The notes: generated from the sequence alone by a model not told the origin. A stretch of 64,000 nt of DNA from Williamsia sp. 1135 (GCF_002095395.1 NZ_MJEI01000107.1:186001-250000); one strand, 5' to 3'. Shown: positions 1-9,467, counted from the first letter of the stretch. A program made the numbers and translations.

Positions 1-767
1 AGATCTGGACGACGGGCGCGTGGTGGTCGGACTGGGCACTGTGCCTGGCCCGGACGAATTGGGATGTGCCCAAGCATCGCGGATTGACGGTGTTCATGCT
101 TCCGCTGAAGGCGGCGGGGATCGAAGTCCACCGCATCGAGATGCTCAGCGGGTCCAGGGAGTTCTGTCAGGAGTACCTCACCGATGTCAGGGTTCCGGAC
201 TCCGATCGTGTCGGCGAGGTCGACGACGGTTGGAAAGTCGGCACCAGGTGGATGTTCCACGAGCGGATGGCGTCCAACTCGCCGTACACAACCCTTCCGG
301 GGGGCGGCTCACGTGGTGGATCCCGTGTCTCCGAGCTGTTCGAGGTCGCCCGTGATGCGGGCCGCCTCGACGACCCGATCAGTCGTGATCTCCTCGGCGA
401 GGCGCGGATGCTCGACGTCGTCAAGGCGGCGCTCGGTGAGCGAATTGATCACGGCATCGCCTCGAGGGCGATCTCCGATCAGTCGGCGAGCATCACCCGA
501 TTGGTGTCGGGCCTGGCCGCCACTCGCACCACGTCCATCAGCTACGAGTTCACCCAGGCCTCGGGCGCCGCCTGGGATTCCGCAGATGGCGCAGTCGTCG
601 AGCGTGGCACCGACTACCTGATGCAGCAGGTGTCGTGTATCGCGGGCGGCACGACCGAGATGGCGCGTAACGCGATCAGCGAGCGCGTTCTGGGCATGCC
701 ACGCGAGCACACGCACGACGTGGGGCTCGCGTTCCGGGACGTCCCGAAGAACAGGTCGGCGACCTAG
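1..767 (+). CDS. Acyl-CoA dehydrogenase, C-terminal part (5' end outside window)
   Basis: The frame is open from base 3 and gives 254 residues ending at TAG 765-767. The visible part is the middle beta-domain and C-terminal helical domain of an FAD-dependent acyl-CoA dehydrogenase, which oxidises acyl-CoA to enoyl-CoA in fatty-acid or related catabolism. Evidence is the RTNWD-x-PKHRG-LTVFM strand region near the visible start and the C-terminal GGTTEMARNAISERVLG signature typical of the family. The N-terminal domain is not in the window. The substrate cannot be told from this fragment. It stands upstream of the membrane-protein gene at 839 with a 71-bp gap and shows no clear operon link to thrS. 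Confidence 0.9.
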   Translation, partial: IWTTGAWWSDWALCLARTNWDVPKHRGLTVFMLPLKAAGIEVHRIEMLSGSREFCQEYLTDVRVPDSDRVGEVDDGWKVGTRWMFHERMASNSPYTTLPGGGSRGGSRVSELFEVARDAGRLDDPISRDLLGEARMLDVVKAALGERIDHGIASRAISDQSASITRLVSGLAATRTTSISYEFTQASGAAWDSADGAVVERGTDYLMQQVSCIAGGTTEMARNAISERVLGMPREHTHDVGLAFRDVPKNRSAT

Positions 768-838
768 CCTGGTTGCGTATTCCGTACTCTGTCAGTGAGA
801 GTTCGTGATCGCTCAACTTCGGACGAAGGATCGTTGCA

Positions 839-1285
839 GTGCCTGAAGAAGCCGGTGTCGACGTCGAGCGCGAACGCCCGGCCTCGGGCATCCTCGCTGC
901 AATCTCCAACAAGCGCAACGAAATTCGCGACAAGAAAAAGCTCAATCTGATCTATCGCTGCGTGGTGGGGGTAGTCGGGGCGGCAGTGCTGATCGGCGGA
1001 ATCGTGCTGATCCCGTACCCGGGCCCCGGCTGGCTGATCGTCTTCGCCGGCTTGGGCATTCTCGCGTCGGAGTTCGAGTGGGCGCACCGGCTCCTGAAGT
1101 TCGCCCGCGGAAAATACGACCTCTGGATGGACTGGATCAAAGAGCAGCACTGGAGTGTGCAGGCGCTACTCGGCCTTCTCACCTGCGCCGTCGTCCTCGC
1201 GACGCTGTGGCTGCTGGGCGCCCTGGGCCTGGTTGGCGGGTGGGTCGGGATCGACTGGTCTTGGCTACAGAGCCCGATTTTGTAG
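839..1285 (+). CDS. Small membrane protein of the TIGR02611 type
   Basis: This 148-residue protein starts at GTG 839, with a purine-rich GGACGAAGGA about 8 bases upstream. After a basic N-terminus (NKRNEIRDKKK) it has hydrophobic segments near residues 38-60, a conserved-looking IPYPGPGWLIVFAGLGILASE stretch (here broken across residues 57-77), and a C-terminal hydrophobic hairpin at about 108-135. The PGPG turn plus the E-W-A-H-R-L-L segment fits the actinobacterial TIGR02611 family, whose function is unknown. It is probably an inner-membrane protein with two to four spans. It lies 125 bp before thrS and may be a separate transcription unit. Confidence 0.75.
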   Translation: MPEEAGVDVERERPASGILAAISNKRNEIRDKKKLNLIYRCVVGVVGAAVLIGGIVLIPYPGPGWLIVFAGLGILASEFEWAHRLLKFARGKYDLWMDWIKEQHWSVQALLGLLTCAVVLATLWLLGALGLVGGWVGIDWSWLQSPIL

Positions 1286-1410
1286 AAAGCGGACATGCCG
1301 CGGCACCACCGGACGTGGGACGCGCATCCGAGCGGCACTAACATCATTGACTGATGAGCCAGCTCGGCCGATCCGGTCGTAGCGGTCTGATGTCGACAGG
1401 AGCTTTCCAG

Positions 1411-3489
1411 GTGTCCGAGAACCCAGTTGTCTTGCCCGCTGCCACGATCACGGTGGCGGCCGGGACCACCGCGGGGGCGGCTCTACGCGAGAGCGGGCAT
1501 CCGAACAAGGGCCCGGAGGCCATCGTCGTCGTCCGAGACGCGCAGGGTTCCCTTCGGGATCTGTCCTGGTCGCCGGAGCAGGACGCGGTGGTAGAGCCCG
1601 TGGCCGCAAATACCGAGGACGGCCGCAGTGTGATCAGGCACTCCGCCGCGCACGTGCTGGCGCAGGCCGTGCAGGAACTCGACCCGACGGCGAAACTGGG
1701 TATCGGCCCTCCCATCGAGAACGGTTTCTACTACGACTTCGACGTCGATCAGCCGTTCACCCCCGAGAACCTGACCGCGCTCGAGAAGAAGATGAAGCAG
1801 ATCATCAAATCCGGGCAGCGCTTCTCGCGGCGGGTCTACGGAACGGTCGACGAGGCGAAGGCCGAGTTGGCGGGCGAGCCGTACAAACTCGAATTGGTCG
1901 ACGACAAGGGATCGGCGGACGACCCGGAGGTGATGGAAGTCGGCGGCGGTGAGCTGACCGCGTACGACAATCTCAATCCCCGCACCGGTGAACGGATTTG
2001 GGGCGATCTGTGCCGCGGTCCTCACGTGCCGACGACGAAGTACATCACCGCCTTCAAGTTGACCCGCAGCTCTGCCGCGTACTGGCGAGGAAACCAGGAC
2101 AACGCCGACCTGCAGCGGATCTACGGCACCGCCTGGGAATCGGCGGAGGCCATAGACGCCTACCTGGAACTCTTGGCCGAGGCAGAGCGACGTGACCATC
2201 GCAAGCTGGGTGCAGAACTGGATTTGTTCAGCTTCCCCGATGCTCTCGGATCAGGCCTGCCCGTGTTCCACCCCAAGGGCGGAATCATCCGCAAGGAGCT
2301 CGAGGACTACTCGCGTCGGCGCCACATCGACGAGGGGTACGAGTTCGTCAACACCCCTCACATCACCAAGGGCAATCTCTACGAGATCTCCGGCCACCTC
2401 GATTGGTACAAGGACGGCATGTTCCCGGCGATGCATCTCGACGCCGAGCTCGATGACGACGGCGCCGTACGCAAGCCCGGCCAGGATTACTACCTCAAGC
2501 CCATGAACTGCCCGATGCACAACCTGATCTTCAATGCGCGGGGTCGCTCGTACCGGGAGTTGCCTCTGCGCTTGTTCGAGTTCGGGTCGGTCTACCGCTA
2601 CGAGAAGTCCGGAGTCATCCACGGCTTGACCCGCGTGCGCGGCATGACGCAGGACGACGCGCACATCTACTGCACCAAGGAGCAGATGCGGTGCGAGCTT
2701 ACGACGACCCTCAACTTCGTGCTCGGTCTGCTCAAGGACTACGGACTCGATGACTTCTATCTCGAGTTGTCGACCCGGGATCCGAAGAAGTCCGTCGGAT
2801 CCGACGAGATCTGGGATGAGGCAACGGCCACCCTGGCCGAGGTCGGCGAGGCGTCGGGACTGAGATTGGTCCCGGATCCGGGTGGGGCCGCTTTTTACGG
2901 ACCCAAGATCTCGGTGCAGGTCAAAGACGCCCTGGGCCGGAGCTGGCAGATGTCGACCATTCAGCTCGACTTCAACCTGCCCGAGCGATTCGAGATGGAG
3001 TACACCGGCCCCGACGGTTCCAAGCATCGTCCGGTGATGATCCACCGGGCGTTGTTCGGATCGATCGAACGCTTCTTCGGAGTCCTCACCGAGCACTACG
3101 CGGGTGCCTTCCCGGCCTGGCTGTCGCCGGTGCAGGTGGTCGGGATCCCCGTCGCAGACGCGTTCGTCCCGCACCTGGAAGCCGTTGTCTCGCAACTCCG
3201 GGATCGGGGCCTGCGCGCAGAGGTCGACGCGTCCGACGATCGGATGCAGAAGAAGATCCGGAACCACACCACGGGTAAGGTGCCGTTCATGCTGCTGGCG
3301 GGGGAGCGTGATGTGGAAGCGGATGCGGTGAGCTTCCGGTTCCGCGACGGCACCCAGGTCAACGGGGTGCCCGTTGCGGAAGCGGTGACTTTGATCGCCG
3401 ACTGGTCTGCGGGGCGGCGCAACGAGTCCCCGACCGCAGACCTGATCGAGGCCCTTCGTCAGGTCCCCGCGGGTGGGGAGGCGCCGTGA
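1411..3489 (+). CDS. thrS: Threonine--tRNA ligase
   Basis: Class II threonyl-tRNA synthetase, which charges tRNA-Thr. From the GTG at 1411 it is 692 residues, the length I recall for the M. tuberculosis enzyme. AGGAG at 1398-1402 sits 8 bases before this GTG, so I prefer it over the in-frame ATGs at 1354 and 1390. The order is an N-terminal TGS domain, an editing-type domain with HSAAH (about residues 77-81), a catalytic core with zinc-ligand Cys in PMNCPMHN (about 365), motif 2 [13 protein letters not shown] (about 390) and motif 3 [11 protein letters not shown] (about 545), then an anticodon-binding domain. Its stop overlaps the HIT gene start (GTGA), so it heads the phosphoinositide-mannoside operon. 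Confidence 0.97.
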   Translation: MSENPVVLPAATITVAAGTTAGAALRESGHPNKGPEAIVVVRDAQGSLRDLSWSPEQDAVVEPVAANTEDGRSVIRHSAAHVLAQAVQELDPTAKLGIGPPIENGFYYDFDVDQPFTPENLTALEKKMKQIIKSGQRFSRRVYGTVDEAKAELAGEPYKLELVDDKGSADDPEVMEVGGGELTAYDNLNPRTGERIWGDLCRGPHVPTTKYITAFKLTRSSAAYWRGNQDNADLQRIYGTAWESAEAIDAYLELLAEAERRDHRKLGAELDLFSFPDALGSGLPVFHPKGGIIRKELEDYSRRRHIDEGYEFVNTPHITKGNLYEISGHLDWYKDGMFPAMHLDAELDDDGAVRKPGQDYYLKPMNCPMHNLIFNARGRSYRELPLRLFEFGSVYRYEKSGVIHGLTRVRGMTQDDAHIYCTKEQMRCELTTTLNFVLGLLKDYGLDDFYLELSTRDPKKSVGSDEIWDEATATLAEVGEASGLRLVPDPGGAAFYGPKISVQVKDALGRSWQMSTIQLDFNLPERFEMEYTGPDGSKHRPVMIHRALFGSIERFFGVLTEHYAGAFPAWLSPVQVVGIPVADAFVPHLEAVVSQLRDRGLRAEVDASDDRMQKKIRNHTTGKVPFMLLAGERDVEADAVSFRFRDGTQVNGVPVAEAVTLIADWSAGRRNESPTADLIEALRQVPAGGEAP

Positions 3490-4055
3490 CATCGGCGGAC
3501 GGCCCCGGAATCCTCCGCGACGAGGGTCCCGGCGATCCGGATCGGTTGCAGCGTCTGTGGAGCCCGCACCGGATGTCGTACATCACGGCTGCCCCGCTGT
3601 CCGGTGACGAGTCGTCGGCAAAGTCGGTGCACCCGTTCCTCGACATCCCGACGATGTCGGACGAGGCGGGCCTGATCGTCGCGCGCGGCGAATCGGTGTA
3701 TGCCGTGCTCAACCTGTATCCGTACAACCCAGGCCACATGATGATCGTGCCCTACCGACAGGTGGCCGACCTCGAGGATCTCACCGAGGCCGAGAGCCGT
3801 GAACTGATGGTTTTCACGCAGAAGACGATCCGGGCGATCAAGTCGGTCTCCAACCCCGATGCGTTCAACGTCGGACTCAATCTGGGTGCGGCAGCAGGCG
3901 GGTCGCTCGCGGAGCACCTGCACCAGCACGTCGTCCCGCGGTGGGGTGGCGACGCCAACTTCATCACCGTCGTCGGTGAGACGAAGGTGATGCCGCAGTT
4001 GCTCCGCGACACCAGGGGTCTGCTCGCACAGGCCTGGTCGAGGCTGGAGGCTTGA
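3486..4055 (+). CDS. HIT-domain nucleotide phosphorylase/hydrolase (Rv2613c-like)
   Basis: A 189-residue histidine-triad protein starting at GTG 3486, which overlaps the thrS stop by four bases. The triad HLHQH at about residues 144-148 is followed by VVPRW, as in the Ap4A phosphorylase branch of actinobacteria. The partner segment [11 protein letters not shown] near residue 80 is also typical. Family knowledge suggests cleavage of diadenosine tetraphosphate or a related dinucleotide, a common by-product of aminoacyl-tRNA synthetases, which would suit its position directly after thrS. The exact substrate is inferred. The gene ends in TGATG, where the small ORF leading to pgsA begins. Confidence 0.92.
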   Translation: MTSADGPGILRDEGPGDPDRLQRLWSPHRMSYITAAPLSGDESSAKSVHPFLDIPTMSDEAGLIVARGESVYAVLNLYPYNPGHMMIVPYRQVADLEDLTEAESRELMVFTQKTIRAIKSVSNPDAFNVGLNLGAAAGGSLAEHLHQHVVPRWGGDANFITVVGETKVMPQLLRDTRGLLAQAWSRLEA

Positions 4056-4105
4056 TGGGAGACGCAGGGTTGATGGGAAGTGCTGGATTGATGGAGAGCA
4101 TGCTG
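4052..4105 (+). repeat. 18-bp tandem repeat (3 units) at the HIT-pgsA junction
   Basis: Units start at 4052, 4070 and 4088. Each opens with TTGATGG and continues with a purine-rich stretch containing GCTGG or a variant. The first unit contains the HIT stop codon. An 18-bp period keeps the mini-ORF in frame. This looks like slippage duplication of a stop/start junction. Confidence 0.6.
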
Positions 4106-4117
4106 GATCAATGTTGA
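4055..4117 (+). CDS. Bridging mini-ORF (20 codons) between the HIT gene and pgsA
   Basis: ATG 4055 shares its A with the HIT stop (TGATG). The frame runs 20 codons to TGA 4115-4117, overlapping the pgsA ATG at 4111 in a different frame. The peptide would be [20 protein letters not shown]. It is made of three 18-bp units beginning TTGATGG at 4052, 4070 and 4088. No function for the peptide is suggested by its sequence. The arrangement would let ribosomes finishing the HIT gene re-initiate and then be handed to pgsA. Whether it is translated is unknown. Confidence 0.35.
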   Translation: MGDAGLMGSAGLMESMLDQC

Positions 4118-4773
4118 GTGTGCTGGGCCGGGCGTCGGTATCCAAGGTCACGTTGCCCCTCGGCAGGGCGTTGATCAAGACCGGACTCACGCCTGATGCC
4201 ATGACGATGATCGGGACCACCGCGACAATCGCTGCTGCGGTGACGCTGTTCCCGATGGGGTACCTGTTCGTCGGCACCCTCGTGATCTGGCTGTTCGTGA
4301 TGTTCGACATGCTCGACGGCGCCATGGCGAGGGCACGCGGCGGGGGTACCAAGTTCGGTGCCGTGCTCGACTCCACCTGCGACCGGCTCGCCGACGGTGC
4401 GATCTTCGCAGGGCTCGGCTGGTGGTGCCTCGTCGAGGAGCCGAGCAAGCAATTGTTCGTCGCCACGATGATCTGCCTGGTCACCTCTCAGGTGATCTCG
4501 TATGCGAAGGCGCGTGCCGAGGCCAGTGGACTCAACGGTGATGGTGGACTCATCGAACGTCCTGATCGCCTGATCATCGTGCTCGTCGGTACGGGCCTGA
4601 CCGGGCTCGGTCTGTCGTGGGCCATCTACATTGCGATGTGGCTGCTGGCGGTCGGCAGCGTGGTCACCGTGTTCCAACGCATGTGGTCGGTGTACAAATC
4701 GCCCGGTGCCACCGATCTGCAACCCATCGCCGCCCCGACTGCTGTCGCGGACGAGGACGGATCCACCGCGTGA
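4111..4773 (+). CDS. pgsA1: Phosphatidylinositol phosphate synthase (CDP-alcohol phosphatidyltransferase)
   Basis: A 220-residue integral membrane enzyme with the CDP-alcohol phosphatidyltransferase motif D-G-x2-A-R-x8-G-x3-D-x3-D, read here as DGAMARARGGGTKFGAVLDS followed by TCD (about residues 69-91). In mycobacteria this enzyme joins CDP-diacylglycerol and inositol phosphate to make PI phosphate, the anchor for PIMs and lipoarabinomannan. The start ATG 4111 aligns with the start I recall for the M. tuberculosis protein; there is no strong Shine-Dalgarno, which fits translation coupled to the overlapping mini-ORF. The last codons overlap the acyltransferase gene start (GTGA). Confidence 0.95.
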   Translation: MLSVLGRASVSKVTLPLGRALIKTGLTPDAMTMIGTTATIAAAVTLFPMGYLFVGTLVIWLFVMFDMLDGAMARARGGGTKFGAVLDSTCDRLADGAIFAGLGWWCLVEEPSKQLFVATMICLVTSQVISYAKARAEASGLNGDGGLIERPDRLIIVLVGTGLTGLGLSWAIYIAMWLLAVGSVVTVFQRMWSVYKSPGATDLQPIAAPTAVADEDGSTA

Positions 4774-5690
4774 GTTCGGTGGGCGAACGGCTGGCGGACG
4801 TCGGCTATGCGGCCGGGTGGTCGCTGGTGCGCCTGCTCCCGGAGTCGGTCGCACGGACCGTGTTCGATCGGGCCGGCCACTTCGTCGGCGGCCGGAACGG
4901 CGGGCCTGCACAGCTCCGCAAGAACTTGGCCCGCGTACTGGGCTGTGCGCCCGACGAGGTCCCGGAATCGGTGATGCGGGACTCGATGCGGTCCTACGCC
5001 CGGTACTGGCGTGAAGCGTTCCGGCTTCCGACCATGGATTTCGCGCTTGCAGCCTCACGGGTCGACCTCCCGGCGCCCGATCATCAGCTGCTCGACGACG
5101 CGCTGGCCAAGGGCAAGGGCGTGGTCCTGGCGCTTCCTCACAGCGGGAACTGGGACATGGCCGGGGTGTGGTTGGTGCAGAACGTCGGCACCTTCTCGAC
5201 CGTCGCGGAACGACTGTCTCCAGAGTCGCTGTTCAAACGGTTCGTCCGCTACCGGGAGTCCCTGGGTTTCGAGATCTTCGCGCTCAGTGGGGGTGAGCAG
5301 CCGCCTTACGGCCAGTTGGCTGATCGCCTGCGATCGGGTGGCGTCGTCTGTCTGCTGGGGGAACGGGACCTCGCAGAACACGGAGTACCTGTCACATTCT
5401 TCGGTGAGTCGACCCGTATGCCTGCCGGACCGGCGAAGCTGGCGATCGACACCGGGGCCGCCCTCATCGCGGTTCATCACTGGTTCACCGGACCGGATAC
5501 GTCGCAATTTCGGCTGTCCGGACCGCTCGACACCTCCGGTGGGGTCGCCGCGGCCACGCAGTTGCTGGCGAACGAGTTCGAGTCGAACATCGCTGCCCAC
5601 CCGCAGGACTGGCATATGTTGCAGCCGCTCTGGCAGGCCGATTGGTCGGATGCGCGACGGCGGCGCATCGACGGCGAGGCCACCCGATGA
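4770..5690 (+). CDS. patA: Phosphatidylinositol mannoside acyltransferase
   Basis: A 306-residue member of the LpxL/HtrB lysophospholipid acyltransferase superfamily. The catalytic HX4D motif is HSGNWD at residues 124-129. In mycobacteria this enzyme acylates the 6-OH of the mannose added by PimA. I chose GTG 4770 because it overlaps the pgsA stop by four bases and gives the expected length; a longer in-frame start at 4617 would lie inside pgsA. Its stop overlaps the pimA ATG (ATGA). The pgsA-patA-pimA order matches the mycobacterial PIM operon, so the assignment is firm. Confidence 0.93.
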   Translation: MSSVGERLADVGYAAGWSLVRLLPESVARTVFDRAGHFVGGRNGGPAQLRKNLARVLGCAPDEVPESVMRDSMRSYARYWREAFRLPTMDFALAASRVDLPAPDHQLLDDALAKGKGVVLALPHSGNWDMAGVWLVQNVGTFSTVAERLSPESLFKRFVRYRESLGFEIFALSGGEQPPYGQLADRLRSGGVVCLLGERDLAEHGVPVTFFGESTRMPAGPAKLAIDTGAALIAVHHWFTGPDTSQFRLSGPLDTSGGVAAATQLLANEFESNIAAHPQDWHMLQPLWQADWSDARRRRIDGEATR

Positions 5691-6811
5691 AGATCGGCAT
5701 GATCTGTCCCTACTCATTCGATGTTCCCGGTGGCGTGCAGGCCCACGTCATGGAGCTCGCGCAGGTTTTCATCAACCGCGGTCACACGGTGAGTGTGTTG
5801 GCGCCGTCCGGAAAGGACACCGAGCTTCCCGAGTATGTGGTGTCGGTGGGCGAGGCTCTGGCTTTCCCTTACAACGGGTCGGTGGCACGGCTGAACTTCA
5901 GTCCGAACGCTTATGCGCGCCTTCGTCGTTGGATCAGGGAGGAGAAGTTCGACATCCTTCACGTACACGAGCCCAACTCGCCGAGTATCTCGATGATGTC
6001 GCTGATGGTGGCACAGGGCCCGATCGTCACCACCTTCCACGCCGCGACCACGAAGTCGTTGCTGCTCAGCGTATTCCAGGGAATTCTGCGCCCGTACCAC
6101 GAACGGATCGCCGGAAAGATCGCGGTGTCCGAACTGGCCCGGCGGTGGCAGATGGAGTCCCTCGGGTCTGATGCCGTCGAGATCCCGAACGGTGTTCATA
6201 CGCAGTCGTTCGCACACGCCGAACCGTTCGAGGGTTACCCACATCCCGGCCGGACCGTCCTGTTCCTCGGCCGCTACGACGAACCCCGCAAGGGCATGGA
6301 CGTGTTACTCGAAGCACTGCCCGCCGTGGTGGCTCGATACCCCGACCTGAGAGTGCTGGTCGTCGGTGGGGGACACGAGCGCACGCTGCGCGGGAAAGCC
6401 GGCGAACTCGCCGATCACATGGTGTTCCTCGGCCAGGTGGACGATGAGCTCAAGGCGCGCGCTCTGCGATCGGCCGACGTCTACTGCGCGCCCAATCTGG
6501 GAGGCGAGAGTTTCGGCATCGTCCTCGTGGAGGCCATGGCCGCCGGAGCAGCCGTGGTGGCGAGCAAGCTCGATGCGTTTCGGCGGGTCCTCGACGACGG
6601 TCGCGCGGGCGTCCTCGTCGACGTCGGCGACTCCGACGAGCTGGCATACGGGATCATCGCCGCCCTCGGCGACGACGAGAGTCGCGCCGCGATGGTCGAT
6701 CGAGCACGACTGCGCGCCGGACGGTACGACTGGTCACAGGTCGCCGATCAAATCCTGCGGGTGTACGACACCGTGACGGTGGGCGCAGGCAAAGTCATCG
6801 TCTCCGACTGA
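5687..6811 (+). CDS. pimA: GDP-mannose-dependent phosphatidylinositol mannosyltransferase
   Basis: A 374-residue GT4-family, GT-B-fold glycosyltransferase that adds the first mannose to phosphatidylinositol at the cytoplasmic face of the membrane. The N-terminus MICPYSFDVPGGVQAH carries the GGV loop. The GDP-mannose site is visible as GRYDEPRKGMD (Arg and Lys contacts) and GGESFGIVLVEAMAAG (E-x7-E motif). ATG 5687 overlaps the patA stop. It is the last gene of the run thrS-HIT-pgsA-patA-pimA; the next gene starts 71 bp on with its own ribosome site. Confidence 0.96.
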   Translation: MKIGMICPYSFDVPGGVQAHVMELAQVFINRGHTVSVLAPSGKDTELPEYVVSVGEALAFPYNGSVARLNFSPNAYARLRRWIREEKFDILHVHEPNSPSISMMSLMVAQGPIVTTFHAATTKSLLLSVFQGILRPYHERIAGKIAVSELARRWQMESLGSDAVEIPNGVHTQSFAHAEPFEGYPHPGRTVLFLGRYDEPRKGMDVLLEALPAVVARYPDLRVLVVGGGHERTLRGKAGELADHMVFLGQVDDELKARALRSADVYCAPNLGGESFGIVLVEAMAAGAAVVASKLDAFRRVLDDGRAGVLVDVGDSDELAYGIIAALGDDESRAAMVDRARLRAGRYDWSQVADQILRVYDTVTVGAGKVIVSD

Positions 6812-6882
6812 CCCTGACCGGCCCCAACCACAGCCCCGAGATCCCAATCGCAGCCGCGAGGGTGACTGCCCGAAAGGACTTC

Positions 6883-7383
6883 ATGACCGTCTCCGCCCTG
6901 ACCGTCCTCATCCTGGGCATCATCTTGGTGGTGGTCCTGCTCGGCCTGGGCTGGGCGTACAAGACCGCAAACCGGCTCGATCGCTTGCATGTACGGGTGG
7001 ACCTCGCCTGGCAGGCACTGGACGCGGCTCTGGCTCGGCGAGCCGTGGTGGCGCGGTCGATCGGTGCGGGTCTCGGTGGGGAGGGGCGTGAGCTGATCCT
7101 CGCGGCCGACCGCGCGGAGGGCGCCGCCCGAGCAGACCGTGAACGCGCAGAGAATGTCGTCTCCGCCGCGCTGGCGCAGGTTGACAGCGCGTCTTTGCGG
7201 TCGCAGTTGGTCACTGAACTCGCGGATGCCGAGACGCGGGTGATGATCGCCCGCAGATTTCACAACGATGCGGTCAGGGACACCCTTGCCCTGCGAGGCA
7301 GACGGCCCGTCCGCTGGCTGCATCTGGGAGGCACCGCCCCGACGCCGCTGTACTTCGAGATCGTGGAGCGAGCGGCCGTCTGA
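6883..7383 (+). CDS. LemA-like single-span membrane protein
   Basis: A 166-residue protein starting at ATG 6883, with AAAGGAC seven bases upstream; a GTG at 6862 is a less likely start. Residues 4-25 form one hydrophobic span. The segment YKTANRLDRLHVRVDLAW, followed by a long helical region ending HNDAVRDTLALRG, resembles the LemA family, whose role is not settled. As I recall, the M. tuberculosis gene at this position (Rv2609c) is longer and carries a C-terminal Nudix domain. No Nudix box is visible here, so this may be a short form lacking that domain. It sits between pimA and pdxS. Confidence 0.7.
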   Translation: MTVSALTVLILGIILVVVLLGLGWAYKTANRLDRLHVRVDLAWQALDAALARRAVVARSIGAGLGGEGRELILAADRAEGAARADRERAENVVSAALAQVDSASLRSQLVTELADAETRVMIARRFHNDAVRDTLALRGRRPVRWLHLGGTAPTPLYFEIVERAAV

Positions 7384-7448
7384 TCAGCGCGGACAGCCCT
7401 CACCCGGCACTGCGGGACCGCGCGGCGACAGGACCCACGCAGAAAGCC

Positions 7449-7454
7449 TAGACT
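7449..7454 (+). promoter_or_regulatory. Candidate -10 element for pdxS
   Basis: TAGACT at 7449-7454 fits the mycobacterial TANNNT -10 pattern. A weak GCGACA at 7425-7430 lies 18 bases upstream. The pdxS GTG is 40 bases downstream and is preceded by TAGGAG. No MocR-type regulator gene is adjacent. Confidence 0.3.
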
Positions 7455-7494
7455 GGAAGCTCAGCAATCGACTCGACTTGTAGGAGCAGTAGAC

Positions 7495-8421
7495 GTGAGC
7501 AGTGCCCCAGACCTTGGTTCATCGGTGAAGCCGGAGACGTCCGGCACCGGAACCGCGCGTGTCAAGCGTGGGATGGCCGAGATGCTCAAGGGTGGCGTGA
7601 TCATGGACGTCGTCACCGCGGAGCAGGCGAAGATCGCCGAGGATGCGGGTGCTGTCGCTGTCATGGCTCTCGAGCGTGTTCCGGCCGATATTCGTGCCCA
7701 GGGCGGGGTGTCGCGGATGAGTGATCCGGACATGATCGATTCCATCATCTCCGCGGTGTCGATTCCGGTGATGGCCAAGGCGAGGATCGGGCATTTCGTC
7801 GAGGCGCAGATCCTGCAGAGTCTGGGCGTGGACTACATCGACGAGTCCGAGGTCTTGACCCCGGCCGACTATGCCAATCACATCGACAAGTGGCAGTTCA
7901 CCGTTCCTTTTGTGTGTGGTGCGACCAATCTCGGTGAGGCTCTGCGTCGCCTGACCGAGGGTGCGGGCATGATTCGCTCGAAGGGCGAGGCCGGTACCGG
8001 TGACGTGTCGAACGCCACGACCCATATGCGCAAGATCCGCGACGAGATCCGTCGGTTGACGTCGTTGCCGAAGGACGAGCTGTTCGTGGCCGCGAAGGAA
8101 TTGCAGGCGCCGTATGAGCTGGTGGTCGAGGTTGCCGAAAGCGGCAAGCTGCCGGTGACGTTGTTCACTGCGGGCGGTATCGCGACCCCGGCGGACGCGG
8201 CGATGATGATGCAGCTCGGCGCCGAGGGTGTGTTTGTCGGATCGGGGATCTTCAAGTCCGGCAATCCTGCCGAACGGGCGGTTGCGATCGTGCAGGCGAC
8301 CACGTTCTACGACGACCCCGACGTGCTGGCCAAGGTCTCACGTGGGCTGGGCGAGGCCATGGTCGGAATCAATGTCGACGACATCCCACAACCGCACCGG
8401 CTCGCCGAACGCGGCTGGTGA
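7495..8421 (+). CDS. pdxS: Pyridoxal 5'-phosphate synthase, synthase subunit
   Basis: A 308-residue TIM-barrel enzyme that makes PLP from ribose 5-phosphate, glyceraldehyde 3-phosphate and ammonia delivered by PdxT. Visible signatures include GGVIMDVV (catalytic Asp), [30 protein letters not shown] (catalytic Lys region) and a C-terminal [20 protein letters not shown] phosphate-binding loop. The start is GTG 7495 with AGGAG about 9 bases upstream. Codon use looks plainer (more T-ending codons) than in its neighbours, as often seen for strongly expressed genes. Its partner pdxT is at 12823, separated by the signalling block and tesB. Confidence 0.97.
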   Translation: MSSAPDLGSSVKPETSGTGTARVKRGMAEMLKGGVIMDVVTAEQAKIAEDAGAVAVMALERVPADIRAQGGVSRMSDPDMIDSIISAVSIPVMAKARIGHFVEAQILQSLGVDYIDESEVLTPADYANHIDKWQFTVPFVCGATNLGEALRRLTEGAGMIRSKGEAGTGDVSNATTHMRKIRDEIRRLTSLPKDELFVAAKELQAPYELVVEVAESGKLPVTLFTAGGIATPADAAMMMQLGAEGVFVGSGIFKSGNPAERAVAIVQATTFYDDPDVLAKVSRGLGEAMVGINVDDIPQPHRLAERGW

Positions 8422-8453
8422 TCTGACACGGATGCGGGGGTCCGAAGAATTCG

Positions 8454-9467
8454 ATGACGAGCGCGTCCGCTGATTTCGAGGCGATCCCACTCGGCTGCGG
8501 CCGCTGTGGGACGCAAATCCCGTCCGCGCTGGCGCGGTGCCCCGAATGCGGGCAGCAGATGTTCGTCAGCCCCGGCGCAGGAGTGCCGGAGTCTCCGCGA
8601 GAGTTTCTAGGGGCCAACCGGATCCCGGCGTCGATGGGAGCCCGGACGACGGCTTACCTGATCGATACCGCGCTGGTGATCGGCTCTCTGGCCGCCCTGC
8701 TGTGGGCCGAGCTGGCCCTCGGGCTCGGTCTGGCGGTCGTGTTCGCCGTCGGCGTGCCGCTGCTCGCCTTGACGGCGAGCGCGTTGCTTCGCGCCGCCGG
8801 CCGGCGGACTCCCGGTCAGGTACTGAGCAGGACAACCGTCAGGCGCCGGGTCTCCGGTCACCCCGGCGGATTCTGGCGGCAGCTGTTGCGCACCACCGCA
8901 CTGCATGTGAGCAATGTGCTGCTCTTCGCGGGTGCGTGGTCTGTCCTCGCCGACCGTGGTCGCCCACGGCGCGGCTGGCACGAAAAGATCTCCGGCACGA
9001 CGACGACAGGCAGTCTCGGTACTGCGGGTTACGAGGTCGTTCCCGTGCCTCCGCGTTTCGCGGGTGGCGGCGACTCCGCTGACCTCCCGACAGATCTCAT
9101 CGATCCCCGGCAGTCCGCACGGACGTTGCCCTTGCACTCCGGCCACCGCCCGCTCCGGTTGCGGATGGATGACGGCAGTTTCACCGATCTGTCAGGGTCC
9201 GGGTTTCTCGGCGTACCGGCGGTCGCGTGGTCTGGGGGACGTGCCGAGATGGTCGTGGTGTCGGCAGAATCTGCGCTCGAAGGCGACACGCATCTCCAAT
9301 TCAGTGTCTCGGGCGGCAGATTGTGGATGATCAGTACGGGTCCAGCGGTCGGATCCGTCCTCGACAACGGCGAATCGGTCACCACGATGCGTCCCGGACA
9401 TCCCTACGAGGTGGGTCCGGGCACGGTGGTGCATCTCGGTCCGCGCAGTTTCGAGGTCGCCGGATGA
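8454..9467 (+). CDS. Zinc-ribbon / RDD membrane / FHA-like protein
   Basis: 337 residues. The N-terminus has a zinc ribbon (Cys 15, 18, 29, 32: CGRCG and CPECG). Residues about 58-185 form an RDD-type membrane region: RTTAYLIDTALVIGSLAALL, then a second span, then the basic TPGQ-containing segment and a third span. The last ~115 residues look like a degenerate FHA fold (DTHLQFSVSGG, then LDNGESV, then GPGTVVHLGPRSFEV). FHA domains bind phosphothreonine; the usual Ser-Arg-x-x-His is not intact here, so binding is uncertain. It is followed, through two mini-ORFs, by a PP2C gene. It probably senses or anchors a phosphorylation signal at the membrane. The cargo of the RDD part is unknown. Confidence 0.7.
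   Translation: MTSASADFEAIPLGCGRCGTQIPSALARCPECGQQMFVSPGAGVPESPREFLGANRIPASMGARTTAYLIDTALVIGSLAALLWAELALGLGLAVVFAVGVPLLALTASALLRAAGRRTPGQVLSRTTVRRRVSGHPGGFWRQLLRTTALHVSNVLLFAGAWSVLADRGRPRRGWHEKISGTTTTGSLGTAGYEVVPVPPRFAGGGDSADLPTDLIDPRQSARTLPLHSGHRPLRLRMDDGSFTDLSGSGFLGVPAVAWSGGRAEMVVVSAESALEGDTHLQFSVSGGRLWMISTGPAVGSVLDNGESVTTMRPGHPYEVGPGTVVHLGPRSFEVAG

Noticed and set aside
1286-1410. T-box or other tRNA-sensing leader before thrS (also looked for before hisS, aspS and alaS)
   Set aside because: The leaders are short, with no T-box TGGNACC-like sequence, no specifier stem and no terminator pair.
1354-1410. Longer ThrRS start at ATG 1354
   Set aside because: The GTG at 1411 has AGGAG at correct spacing and gives the family length; the extra residues do not look conserved.
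8432-8473. 13-codon frame between pdxS and the RDD/FHA gene
   Set aside because: Its start does not touch the pdxS stop and it overruns the next start by 20 bases; probably chance.
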